A DNA stretch of 64,000 nucleotides from Theropithecus gelada (taxonomy: Eukaryota > Chordata > Mammalia > Primates > Cercopithecidae): assembly GCF_003255815.1 (NCBI RefSeq), contig NC_037674.1, positions 22,370,286-22,434,285 of the forward strand. Direction: 5' to 3'. A program made the translations under genes and the position numbers. The notes under the pieces are model-generated. The model saw nothing but the letters and a program-made list of their open reading frames with translations. It was not told where the DNA came from and did not search any database. Within the stretch, counting starts at the first letter, position 1; each line of letters begins with the position of its first letter. Below, piece by piece: positions 10,785 to 21,520 of the stretch.

Positions 10785-11111
10785 AGTCACTGATGTAACT
10801 ATTACCATTGTAAATGTACTTATTTGGTCTTAAAACCCACTGGGAAAGAGTAGAACAGTGAGTTTTGTTAAGGTAGAAATAAGGAAGGAATAAACGGTAA
10901 CTCCCTTATGCTGGAACCTCCTGTTTACAGGAGAAAAACAAAACCTGGTCTATTCTAGGGTCTATGTGTTTCCTTAAAGTGTTAGTTTGATTATGGCATA
11001 TTTAGCATGAGTGACTCCATTTTGATTTACTTTGGTCTTTTGGGGTGTAGTGTATGAGCTCAGTCTAAAACAATGGCCTCCCATAATTTTGTTTAAAAAC
11101 AAATTCCCCCT

Positions 11112-11151
11112 TTTTGGTCACTCTCTCACCTAAGTGAGAGAGTGACCAAAA
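11112..11151. repeat. Perfect 18-bp inverted repeat, 4-base loop
   Basis: TTTTGGTCACTCTCTCAC at 11112-11129, loop CTAA, then its exact reverse complement at 11134-11151. Perfect arms of this length inside an otherwise heavily mutated provirus are notable. It lies upstream (minus sense) of the polypurine tract and is preceded on the minus strand by a second purine run, AAAAAGGGGGAA. Confidence 0.95.
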
Positions 11152-12492
11152 CTTAGGGCTTTAGTGCCACTCTCAGTTACCATCATTTTGGTTTTCTAGT
11201 CTCATTATGTCAATCATAGGTTACAGTGTCCTCATGGTTGTACACTTCTTTCAGCTCTTGTCATTCCAGTTGAAGAGACACCATTTGACATTACAGAGAT
11301 GGCTGTATGCAAACATTTAAAACCTTTGATGGAATATAGTGCACAAGAGAGACTGCTATTATAACTATTGGGAGAATAATACCAAGAGTTTGGAGTGTGC
11401 TCTTTACCCAGGGTCCCCATAATCCTCAAAGCATTTAGCAAACCTAATATCTGAACTAATTTAGACCAGGTGTCTTTATTTTATCAATAATTCTTAAAGC
11501 CATTTTTATTTCCCAAAGATTACTAGTTATTTGAATTAAAAGACATCAGAGTTTTTATTTTTCTTTCAAAATATTTAAGTGCTTAGATTTCTTTAAGCCA
11601 ATTAATTAGAGCTCTTTTAAAGAAACATCACACACAAAACACATATAAAACTATACAGACAGAAGAAGAAGATCCAGTAGTTGTAGAATTTTTCATTTGC
11701 CATTTTTTAATTGGCTTACTGGCCTCAGGGTGGAGCTCTTCAAGAAACAAAGCTAGGAAAACATGCAGTTTATAGGGACTAATAAGCAGACACAGCTGTT
11801 AGACAAAAACAGATCCCTAAAATTAATGGTCTCATTTTTCTATCAGATCTTAGATCCCCCCAAAGAGGGAAATGTTATAGGAGAAGACAGTGCAATGCTT
11901 TTACCATGCATTTTATTGCATAGCAACCCAAAACCAATTAGCCTGTTTTTGCACATAGCTCATCCCACACAAGTGTCTTATTTTTCATTGGGGGTAGGGA
12001 TGTTGCCATACCTTGCAGTTGGCTAACAGAATGTTTCTCTGATTGCAGAGTCCCATAATCCCCCCATAACTGCCATTAGCCATCGCTAAAAGTATATTTA
12101 GCCTTAGATGTTCAGAGGGATCTATCCACCTCCCATTCCTGGAGTTTCATGAGGAAAACAGAGGTTTTTTCCAAAATGGAATCTGTGGTGCCTCCTGTTT
12201 CTCCCAAGGAGTCCCAGGCTATTAGAGCTTGAATATCCACTTTTAATTAAGCTGACTTATATAACCATAGTGCTCTTTTAAAATGTCGTTTTAAATTTCT
12301 TATTACTGGACTTCAGCCATGCCAAACTGCCAATGTTTCCGGCTTTTGAACTTTACCAAAGGTACCCTCCTAGGTGCTCAAAGAAAAATTCAAGATGGTT
12401 TTTGGAGGGGAAGAGAATCAACAAATGGAAAAAGGTTGCAGAAATATTGAACCAGAAAGGACTCATTCCCAAAGTCAGAAAAGATTCATTCC

Positions 12493-12570
12493 CTAAGCTG
12501 GGAATTGAACCCCGGCCACCAGTGTAAAAGAACAAAACCTTAGCTATTGAGCTATGGCACTGGGCAGTCA
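12493..12570 (-). other. tRNA-like segment with A-box and B-box resemblance
   Basis: On the minus strand there is TAGCTCAATAGCTAAGG (A-box-like), then CTTTTAC in the anticodon-loop position, then GGGGTTCAATTCCC (B-box/T-loop-like), spaced roughly as in a tRNA. The acceptor ends do not pair and the anticodon stem is weak, so it is not a working tRNA gene. It may be a chance match or a tRNA-derived remnant inside the ERV. Confidence 0.3.
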
Positions 12571-14070
12571 TCATTGTCCTTCCTGGAAGGAGTCTAGAGT
12601 CGTTAATTTTGAGCTTGCAAAGTCTTTTAACTACTCAAGATAATTTTTAGAACTAACTATGACATTAAACCCTAAAATTCTTGTTCCCTGGAAGGCAGAG
12701 ACCAAGAGAAAGTACTGCCACATGGTTACAAGGCCAAACTCCCTACGACATAAAACAAGATGGAGACTTGATCCTGTTTTTTTGTTTGTTTGTTTCAGGG
12801 AACTGCAGCAAACTTTGTTACTGACCAGTTTGCTGGGCCATCTTCCGCAGTGAGCTTATGGGATCCTAAGCCCATGTTCTATCCTAAGGTACCCCTCTTC
12901 ATGACAGAACACAGAAAGACAAATTCATAGCACAAAATACACCAGATTTGCTACAGCTGAAGACTGGCCTCAGAATTATTTTTCACATTAATCAAAACTT
13001 TACAGAGGAGATAAACAGTTATTGTTACAATTCATTTAACTGGTTTCCAAGATGAGATGCCAGAAATCTGACTGGTAAGAAATTCTAACCCTTTTGCTGG
13101 CGTGTCAGGTTTCTGGTTTCCCCTTCCCTGAGTGACCCTAGTGATCCTGCTCTCTGCACTATAGCTCCAGGGGCCAAGATGCATCACAAAGGAAAATGAT
13201 GAAACCTATAGGCAAAATCCTCTCATTTTTCAAGATGCTGCCCAAGAGGTTGCATGGAGTAACCAAATTAACATTTTCCATTCTGGCCAGAGCAAAATAC
13301 ATGTGACAAAATGTAGACATTAACCACTCTGCTTAGCACCAAATATTGAACCGATTAGGCTCAACTTGCTTCCTGTTGAGCCACATCATCATTAATCCAC
13401 TTTTAACCAAGAGAGACTTTACTGAGGGGAGGGCTGCTAAACCAGTCCCTTCCTTTACTCAGGTAACATGTACCCCATTACTTAACTAACATCAGCCAAT
13501 TGGTGCTGCAGTCTTTTTCCTTTGGCTCAAAATAGTAACTAAGCTAAAGGGTAAACATATTTAATTTTTAATCAATTAGTCACTTAAGCTTTTTATTTGC
13601 CTTTCATAAAGTCTTTAAATAAAAATATTGAAACCCTTTTAGAAGCTTCTGCATATCAATAGGCATCCCTAGATGACACTAATGTGAAAGTCCTCATTTT
13701 TTATAAAATGCACTTCAGTGCATTGTTATTCATTTGGAATGTTCCACTGTAAGTTATCTTTAGTAAGACTAGGCCATTTCTGTAAGACTTTGCTGCCCTC
13801 CTAGGCCAAATATATAAGATGGAAGGAACTCAGACTTTCAAAAATTAAGGATCCCATTTTAACCTAAAATATTGGCTTTACTCTCAGGTTTCCTTGATTA
13901 ACTCAACCAATATTTTTTTTTCTACCTAAGTGCACAAGAAAAATGAAATGAAGGGGTAGAACTCAAAAATCCCTGTGCATTTCTAAAAGCCAAATGTTAC
14001 AACTCCTGCAATATTACCATTTACTAACAGTTTCTTTCTGACTCAGCCAAAGGTAAGAGGCCTCTAACTG

Positions 14071-14394
14071 AGACAGGCATGGTGGCTCATGTCTGTAATC
14101 CCAGCAATTTGGGAGGCGTAGGTGGGTAGATCACTTGAGGTCAGGAGTTCAAGATGAGCCTGGCCAACATGGTGAAACCGTGTCTCAACTAAAAATACAA
14201 AAATCAGCTGGGCGTGGTGGTGGGCACCTGTAATCCCAGCTCCTTGGGAGGCTGAGGCAGGAGAATTGCTTGAACCCAGGAGACAGAGGTTGCAGTGAGC
14301 CTAGATCATGCCCCTCTAATCTGGCCTGCCGGCCTGGGTGACAGAGCAAGACTCCCTATCACAAAAAAAAAAAAAAAAAAAGAGAGAGAGAGAG
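14071..14394 (+). mobile_element. Alu SINE (+), inside the ERV1 provirus
   Basis: Forward Alu with both monomers, an A18 tail at about 14363-14380 and an (AG)n run to 14398. Target-site duplication AGAGGCCTCTAACTG (14056-14070) and AGAGGCCTCTAGCTG (14395-14409), with one mismatch. Confidence 0.95.
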
Positions 14395-14670
14395 AGAGGC
14401 CTCTAGCTGGATCCAAGTCAGATAATTACCAGATCAAATCTGATCCTGGACCCAGTTCAGCTTCTGTCCTGACTTTCAAACTGTTTGGATCACAAATTTG
14501 TTCAAAAAAATTTGGAGAGTTCCAAACACAAATCCACAGAGCTCTGAAATCTGACAGAACTTACCCATGATCCCCAGCCACTCTGAGAGATCAAGGGACA
14601 AAAGTAGGTCCTTGCAGGTACCTTCCTTGTTCACTCAGCACGCCTGGGGATTGTCAAGGCTCTACTTCAG

Positions 14671-14688
14671 ATCCCACTTCTGACACCA
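14671..14688 (-). promoter_or_regulatory. tRNA-Leu primer-binding site
   Basis: The minus strand reads TGGTGTCAGAAGTGGGAT, complementary over 18 bases to the CCA-tailed 3' end of vertebrate tRNA-Leu (CAA/TAA). It lies two bases inside the minus-strand 5' LTR. It fixes the provirus orientation and shows that the element primed with tRNA-Leu. Confidence 0.9.
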
Positions 14689-14690
14689 TC

Positions 14691-15120
14691 TGTTAAAAGA
14701 AAAACTTCAGCTGAATTAAATTTAGAGAAGTTTAATTCAGCAATCAACAATTCGTGAATAGGGCTGTCCCTGGAATCACAGCAGATTCAGAGAGATTCCA
14801 GCACAGCCACGTGGTAAAAGATTTATAGACATAAAAAGGGAAATGAGGTACAGAAATTGGAGGTGAGGTACAGAAACAACTGAATTGGTTGCAGCTTAGC
14901 ATTTGCCTTATTTGAATATAATTTGAACACTCAGTAGTGTAAAAGTAGTTGAAATATGGCTACTGGGATTGGCCAACATTCAGCTGTTGTTACAGGTGCA
15001 TACTCTTAAGTTAGGTTTTTCAATCTTGTCTGCCCATTAAGTTAGGTTGCAGTTTGTCCACAAGGATTCAAATATAGAAGTATGGAGTCCTTCTCAGGCC
15101 GTATTTAGTTTGTTTTAACA
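14691..15120 (-). promoter_or_regulatory. 5' LTR of the ERV1 provirus
   Basis: 430 bp with TG...CA ends (TGTTAAAAG at 14691, TTTTAACA at 15113-15120). Minus-strand signals: a TATAAAT box at 14821-14827 and an AATTAAA poly-A-like signal at 14731-14737, in the right order for U3-R-U5. Confidence 0.85.
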
Positions 15121-15277
15121 CTCTAAAATGTATAAAATCAACCTGAACCCCAACCACCTTGGGAACATTTTCTCAGGGTCCCCTGAGGAGGGCTGTGTCA
15201 CAGGCCATGGTCACTCATATTTGGCTCAGAATAAATCTCTTCAAATATTTTACAGAGTTTGACTCCTTTAGTCAACA

Positions 15278-15620
15278 CTGTTCAGTAATAAAAGAGAACA
15301 AACTATCAAGACACACAGCAACAGACAAATTTCAAAAACTTTACACTGAGTGAAAGAAGCTAGACCCAAAAATTACATGTGCTATGGTTTCATTTATATG
15401 AAGTTCAAGAACTGGCAGAACTAACCTACGGTGATAGAAACCAAATCACCAGCTGCCTTATGTTGAAGCAATATTTACTGGAAAGGGGCATGAGAGAAGT
15501 TTATGAGGTGAAAGAAATGTTTTGTGTTCAGATTAAGATGTGTGTCCCATGGGTGTATACTTTTAGTATGTGTATATTTCACTCCATATATTTAATTCCT
15601 CATAAAATAAAATAAAATAA
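15278..15620 (+). mobile_element. Old L1M fragment, right part
   Basis: Continues the fragment at 9795-9864. 'cactgagtgaaagaagctagaccc' and 'tttcatttatatgaagttcaagaactggcagaactaacctacggtgatagaaacc' are the classic old-L1 3'UTR wording. It ends in an A-rich (AAATA)n tract near 15605-15620. Confidence 0.8.
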
Positions 15621-16626
15621 ACTGAAGAGAAGTAAATAAGAGTACAATGTCTTTATGCTACTCCAAAGAGAAGGTTTGCCTCCAAAAGAGAAGCATGAGA
15701 GGTTTGCTTTGAGCTATAACAAAAATAAGGTTTCTGAAGAAAGAAGAGATATCAGACAAAAAGTGGTTTCTCTAGGAATTAAAAAGAAGCAGAAATAGGT
15801 AAAGAAAAATTGTTCTTGTGAATTTAGCGCATAGCAGAGTATTATTGTTTTTAGTGCTGAGTTTCTTCTCCCCTAAAACCTGGATATGCTGTATTCTTTA
15901 AAACAATTTCAAGAAATAAGTGAAAAATCTCATAGGAAGAAAGAAAGGAAAATGTCTTTGAATATACACTAAGACCTGAATGTAAAAATGGTACCTATCA
16001 GTGTACTAAGGAACATACACAATACACTTAAGTTGTTTAATTTGAATAGAATATAATAAAAGAGCAATTTAAAAGCTGTGGATACTGTATAGATAAACCA
16101 AAAGGGATAGTTCTGTATGTACCCTGCAACTGTTACCTTCTCTAGGGCTGAAGGGATGAAGGGCAGTATTAGTTATTGAAACTTGGAGACAAAAAAGCTG
16201 TGTGGAGATAACCACCTTCAAGACAGTGATCCAGGACATTGGTGAGAGATAAAAGCATATGGCCCAGAGAGAGAAATTATAGAAAGAAGGTTATTAGTGG
16301 AGGCAAGACAAGCTAGTGGGGAAGAAAAACGGTGAAAACAAAGAGCAGGGAAGAGGACAATAGTATGTATGATGAGTCCAATCAGGCACTGGGGACAGGG
16401 AAGCAGGTGTGATTTTGCTTTATTTAACAACAAAATAGATGAAGAAAATGAAAGGCAATGAAGTGCACATGAATAAGCTGGTTTTTACTGTGTGCAACTA
16501 GGGTTTAGTCATGCTGGAGACTGTGAAAGATGTAAAACACACCTTTATAATTGGCCACCTGAGGAATGAAGGAGTTGTGTACATAGTAATTTCCTGATTT
16601 TATCTATGGGCTAAAAGTTGTATGAA
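15621..16626. other. Unique sequence, nothing recognised
   Basis: No gene or repeat recognised. Small frames only. Confidence 0.4.
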
Positions 16627-16662
16627 TAGCAAAACCCACAATTAATTTTGCACCAACCTAAT
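16627..16662 (-). mobile_element. MADE1/mariner terminal fragment
   Basis: 'gcaaaacccacaattaattttgcaccaaccta' resembles the terminal inverted repeat of MADE1/Hsmar1 (canonical end TTAGGTTGGTGCAAAAGTAA on the minus strand). Only one end is visible; the partner repeat is absent upstream. Confidence 0.5.
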
Positions 16663-17015
16663 ACCTTGAGCCATTAACTTCGTGGCATTTCTTGTCTGCT
16701 AGGAAGAATACTCAGAGAATGGCCTCAGGCTGAGAGATGTTGAGATAGAAAGTTCTTTGGAATACACGAGAACCCTCAACTGAAATTGCAGGTGATTTCA
16801 AGAGCAACCTTTAGAGATAGGAGTGAAGAATGCATAGCTTCTGTTACAGGTAGTAATCAAGATACACAAGCTCTTCTGTGGTCTTCTAAGGTGTGGGAGT
16901 TGATAATTTCTGAGAGCAAAGAGAAATGGCATAAAAATAAAGCAGAATGTGATAAGGAATGACTAGAAGATAGGCTGTAGGAAAGAAGGAGAAAGAGGAA
17001 AGGTCAGTTTAGGTT

Positions 17016-17465
17016 CGGTTATTTAAGAAAGTCTCTTTGAGGATTAGGAAACCAGTTCTGCAGAAACCTAGGGGTAGAACATTCCAAAGAGAGCAAAATA
17101 GAAGAACAAAGACTCAAAGGCAGACTCAATCTTGGCAGTAGGCTCAACAATCAGAAAAAAAAAACAAAAAGGCAGAATAATGAGGGGATAGAAAATGATA
17201 GGAGATGAAATTGGAGAGGGGGTAAGGTTACATGAAATTTATAGGACTTGGTGATTTAGATTTTATTCTAATATGTTGAGAATCCACAGATCATTTTAAG
17301 CAAAAGAAAATGGCATGATCTCATTTATATTTTAAAAGTCAGTTGGGTTTCTCCGTATAATATGGATTTTTATGGGGCAAGAAGGGAGTTGTTACAGGTA
17401 CTTGAGAGGAAAGATGATGTTTGCTTGACTAGGTCGGTAGCAATAGAGGCAGAAAAAACCAAGCA
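17016..17465 (+). repeat. Ancient interspersed repeat, family not assigned
   Basis: The wording 'ggtgatttagattttattctaat...gaatccacagatcattttaagcaaaagaaaatggcatgatctcattta' followed by 'gttacaggtacttgagaggaaagatgatg...gcttgactaggtcggtagcaatagaggcag' is one I recognise from a widely dispersed old mammalian repeat. I cannot name the family safely. Confidence 0.5.
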
Positions 17466-19080
17466 GATCAGAATCATTTCTGGATCTTTAGTTCACTTAA
17501 AGTGTTGATACATTGGAGCATAAAAGATAAATATTTTACTTTTCATCCCTAAAAGGCAGAAAAATATAGGGGCAAAAAATGGAATGTTGGAAGTTTAGGA
17601 AATGTGGTTTTTGACTTGACCTTAAAATGTTCTAGCTGTATATGATCTTAGGGCAATCATACAGCTGTTTTGGCTGCGGCTTCTTCATTTCTGAAATGGC
17701 ATTAATAATGACATTCCTATGGCTGAGGTGCTAAAGATTAAAACTATAGAGTAAAACAATCTTGAAAATTTCAATGCAACACCTAATTTTAAGGTATTAT
17801 AGGGATGCCCTAAGTTGCTTTTTAAAAATGCTATGTTATTACACGCTACTGTTTAATAACCTTTTATTTATGATAATTAATGTAATTAGTGTGCTAATTT
17901 TCTACAGTTGCACCCTGGGGCAATCGTGCAACAGTTGTAATTTTAAAAATTGGGCAAATAAGTAAATGTCAATCTGTAATAAAATCCAAATGAGTCTGTG
18001 ATGAATGTTGATGGTGACGGGTAATTTACCTGATAAAATATTGTAACTGCCCAGTTACCTTGGAATAGCTGATTTCTCAAAGTAATTACCACGTTCTGCA
18101 TAGTGAAGTGCCATCAGAGAAAATTTTAACACACAGTGATCATCTGTAATTTGGTGATTTAAATATCATATTGATTAATGAAATAGTAGTATTTTAATTC
18201 AGACTGTTAAGTCAAAAGAGAGACGTTTATCACATACTATAGAGTGCACTGTTGTTTAATAATCGCTCATTTCTTACCTACTTTTAACTACCATTTAAAA
18301 AATATCATTCCTTCTGATAAAGATAAAATCTTATTGGATTACAAGTTAAAAAGCAATTGGACCCAGTCTCCTACCTAGAACCTGATCGCTATTAAGTCTA
18401 GGACATCTTTAAGAAGTCATCTTTACCTTGCTGTTTCTGAGAGTCATATGTTATGATTTTATTAGATCTGCAAGCAAAGAACAGAAGCATACTACTGGTA
18501 TGGTATTCTAACATTTGCCATGATATTGTTCCTCAAATTGTTAACTTTTGGTTAATTGTGTGTTTCTTCGTTTGCTTTGCTTTCCAAGAATATGTTTCAC
18601 AGATACCGTTAGTTCAAGAAAGCTGGGGGAAAAAAAAAGGTTAAGATCCTGACTAGAGAATGAATTAGAGAAAGCCAAAGTAATTGCCTGGAAAAGATAT
18701 GTGGGAGGTTGGGTCAAGTTTAAAGGTTCAGAAGTAGACTTTGAGATAAGCATTTTTCTGGACATTTGGAATTATCTCCTAAGGATATTATTATTTGACA
18801 TACGACCAAAAACATACAGCCAAAGATCAATTTTGTTTTGGCAAATCCAGTCCAAGAAAATAAGTTCTCTAAAGGCTCAGAAGTGCTTTGTCCTAGTTCT
18901 TTCTCAGGCTTCTTAATCAGTAATCACAACTCTGTACTAATTATTGGTAAGTAATATATACAGATTATCAGATACTGCAGTTGCTGCCAGTGTGTCTGAA
19001 TTAACCTTTTCAGTGCTTTGTGAACTTCAGTTGTAAAATATTAGCAGAATATAAAATAATTTTAAATTTTTAAAATTTTA
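17466..19080. other. Unique AT-rich sequence
   Basis: No gene, RNA or recognisable repeat. Short open frames are scattered and unsupported. Confidence 0.4.
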
Positions 19081-19087
19081 AAGTGGG

Positions 19088-19975
19088 AAAAGATTTGAGT
19101 AAACACTTCACCAAAGATGAGATACAAATGGTCAGTAAGCATATGAAATGATCAACATTATCATTCACTAGAAAAATGTAAATTAAATCTGCAATGAGAT
19201 TCCCCTACACATATAACTAAATTAGCTAAAATGTAAAAGTTATAGATAACTGAAAGTGTCTATAGACACTGACAAGTGATAGTGAGGATGTGGACCACAA
19301 AACTCTCATAGTTTGCTAGTGGGGATGCAAAATGATACAGTAACTTTGGAAAACAGTTTGGCAGTTTCTTATCATTTTAAATATTCTCTTACATACAACC
19401 TAGAAATTCCTCTCTTAAGAATTTACCCCCAAAAAAGGGAGCAGGGGAATTTCATGTAAATCCCTATACGCAAATATTTATAGCATCATTATTCAGAATA
19501 CCTTACACCTGGAAATAACTAAAAGGTACATTAATCAGCTAGTGATAAATAAAGTTTTGTATATACAGATAGTAGGTTAATATCAGCAATTTTAAAAAAA
19601 TAAACTTAAAATCCATGAAAGAACATAATTTTGCAAAAGACATGAAAGGCAACACACTGTTTCATTCCATTTATATGATATTCTGGGAAAGGCAAAACTA
19701 TAGAGACAAATCCGATCAGTGGTTGCCAGGGTATATAAGTAGGGGTTGGAGACTTAGTACAAAGGAAATTGAGGGAATTTATGGGGGTGATGGGAGTATT
19801 CTGTATCTTGATTGCGGTGGTAGTTATATGATTATATACATTAATCAATCACCATCAAACTGTATATCTAAGAAGGGTAAATCCTAATGAATATAATTTA
19901 TCAATAATCATCAAACTGGATGTTTAAGAAGAGTAAATTCTAATGAATGTAAATTATGCATCAATACATATGACT
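19088..19975 (+). mobile_element. Old L1M, ORF2 end and 3'UTR
   Basis: Degraded ORF2 3' part ('gtttgctagtggggatgcaaaatg', 'ggaaaacagtttggcagtttcttat') and 3'UTR ('tttcattccatttatatgatattctgggaaaggcaaaactatagagacaaatccgatcagtggttgccagg'). It carries a local 56-base duplication at 19848-19960. Confidence 0.8.
19848..19960 (+). repeat. 56-base tandem duplication in old L1M
   Basis: 'accatcaaactgtatatcta agaagggtaaatcctaatgaat' (from 19851) recurs as 'atcatcaaactggatgttta agaagagtaaattctaatgaat' 56 bases later. About 85 percent similar by eye. Confidence 0.85.
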
Positions 19976-19999
19976 TTTAAAAATTTATTTGAGGATATT

Positions 20000-20486
20000 A
20001 TGAACAAATTTTGGCAACAATTTGAAAATTTAGAAAAAAATGGACAAATTCTAAGAAAAATACTACTTACTAAAGCAGACATTGGAAAATATGAGTAATC
20101 TGATTTATATTAATGAAATTAAGTATCTAACATATTCAGTTTTGGAATAGTCCATGCCAGGATTTGCCTGCAAATTCTTCTAAAGATTTAATAATGGAAT
20201 AGTAATTCTTTTATAACATTTGGAGTTCTATAACACTTATTTTGTAATTGCGGAAACCCTTTCCAACACATTTTACGATGGCGACATTATCTTGATAGGA
20301 AATCTTACAGGGCACTACATGAAAGAAAAGCACAATCCAGGCTTCATATACAAATTGACGTAAAAATCTTATGCAAATTTTTTTGAACAAATTCAGTAGC
20401 GTATTTTAAAAGTTTAATGTAGACTAACAAACTTCCTTTAATTCCAGAAATACAAGGATGTTTTAACATTAAAAAATCAATGAGTA
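20000..20486 (+). mobile_element. Old L1M ORF2 fragment
   Basis: 'ttttggcaacaatttgaaaatttagaaaaaaatggacaaattctaagaaaaatac' and the following wording match old L1 ORF2 between linker and RT. It is the landing site of L1 copy 2. Confidence 0.6.
20471..20486 (+). repeat. Target-site duplication, L1 copy 2 left
   Basis: AAAAAATCAATGAGTA, repeated exactly at 26412-26427 after the A-rich tail. Confidence 0.92.
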
Positions 20487-21520
20487 GAAAGGTTGGGCGG
20501 AGCAAGATGGCCGAATAGGAAGAGCTCCAGTCTCCAACTCCCAGCACGGGCGACACAGAAGACTGGTGATTTCTGCATTTTCAACTGAGGTACTGGGTTC
20601 ATCTCACTAGGGAGTGCTGGACAATCGGTGCTGGTCAGCTGCTGCAGCCCGACCAGCGAGAGCTAAAGCAGGGCAAGGCATCGCCTCACCTGGGAAGTGC
20701 AAGGGGGAAGGGAATCCCTTTTCCTAGCCAGGGGAACTGAGACACACAACACCTGGAAAATCGGGTAACTCCCACCCCAATACTGTGCTTTAAGCAAACA
20801 GGCACACCAGGAGATTGTATCCCACACCTGGCCGGGAGGGTCCCACGCCCATGGAGCCTCCCTCATTGCTAGCACAGCAGTCTGGGATCTAACCGCAAGG
20901 CAGCAGCGAGGCTGGGGGAGGGGCGCCCACCATTGCTGAGGCTTAAGTAGGTAAACAAAGCCGCTGAGAAGCTCGAACTGGGTGGCGCTCACAGCACCTC
21001 AAGGAAACCTGCCTGTCTCTGTAGACTCCACCTCTGGGGACAGGGCACAACTAAACAACAACAAAAGCAGCAGAAACATCTGCAGACGCAAACGACTCTG
21101 TCTGACAGCTTTGAAGAGAGCAGTGGATCTCCCAACACGGAGGTTGAGATCTGAGAAGGGACAGACTGCCTGTTCAAGTGGGTCCCTGACCCCTGAGTAG
21201 CCTAACTGGAAGACATCCCCCACTAGGGGCAGTCTGACACCCAACACCTCACAGGGTGGAGTACACCCCTGAGAGGAAGCTTCCAAAGCAAGAATCAGAC
21301 AGGTACACTCGCTGTTCAGCAATATTCTATCTTCTGCAGCCTCTGCTGCTGATACCCAGGCAAACAGGGTCTGGAGTGGACCTCAAGCAATCTCCAACAG
21401 ACCTACAGATGAGGGTCCTGACTATTAGAAGGAAAACTATCAAACAGGAAGGACACCTACACCAAAACCCCATCAGTACATCACCATCATCAAAGACCAG
21501 AGGCAGATAAAACCACAAAG
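20487..21520 (+). promoter_or_regulatory. L1 copy 2 5'UTR / internal promoter
   Basis: Complete 5'UTR of about 1.03 kb with the YY1 motif near its start. The reverse strand carries a 109-codon frame (20663-20992), which overlaps the position of the primate antisense ORF0 described for human L1. Similar frames exist in copies 1 and 3. The relation to ORF0 is inference. Confidence 0.85.
20504..20512 (+). promoter_or_regulatory. YY1 motif of L1 promoter, copy 2
   Basis: AAGATGGCC close to the element's first base. In human L1 this YY1 site sets the transcription start. Confidence 0.8.

Larger units (their letters stand above)
10749..14670 (-). pseudogene. Decayed internal region of the ERV1 provirus
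   Basis: This should hold gag, pol and env remnants on the minus strand, but I could not identify any domain with confidence. Every frame is closed within about 90 codons. The region holds the hairpin at 11112-11151, a tRNA-like segment at about 12493-12570 and an Alu at 14071-14394. At about 3.6 kb without the Alu, it must be a deleted provirus. Confidence 0.6.
10308..15120 (-). mobile_element. ERV1 provirus, LTR8/HUERS-P1-like (degraded)
   Basis: An endogenous retrovirus on the minus strand. Two related LTRs (10308-10733 and 14691-15120) flank about 4 kb of internal sequence. A primer-binding site complementary to the 3' end of tRNA-Leu lies next to the minus-strand 5' LTR (14671-14688), and a polypurine tract lies next to the 3' LTR (10734-10748). 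Flanking CCCT/CTCT is a likely 4-bp duplication. The internal region is much shorter than a full 7-9 kb provirus and holds no long open frame, so gag, pol and env are deleted or decayed. The LTR8/HUERS-P1 name is from memory. Confidence 0.82.
9865..15277 (+). mobile_element. Solo LTR (MER61/66/67-like, ERV1), split by a provirus
   Basis: A solo LTR reading forward. The left part is 9865-10307, starting TGTAAACC, and the right part is 15125-15277, ending GTCAACA. The right part has a TATA-like 'tgtataaaa' near 15130 and a poly-A signal in 'cagaataaatctcttc' near 15230. It is flanked by CTAT (9861-9864) and CTGT (15278-15281), a plausible 4-bp target duplication with one mismatch. Joining the two parts at CCCT/CTCT gives a continuous LTR. 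The family name is a guess from memory; the LTR structure is well supported. Confidence 0.75.

Noticed and set aside
11112..11151. Hairpin as a bacterial-type terminator or CRISPR-like repeat
   Set aside because: It lies inside a primate ERV remnant, with no array of spacers and no bacterial context.
12493..12570. Functional tRNA gene
   Set aside because: Acceptor and anticodon stems do not pair properly. Kept only as a low-confidence tRNA-like segment.
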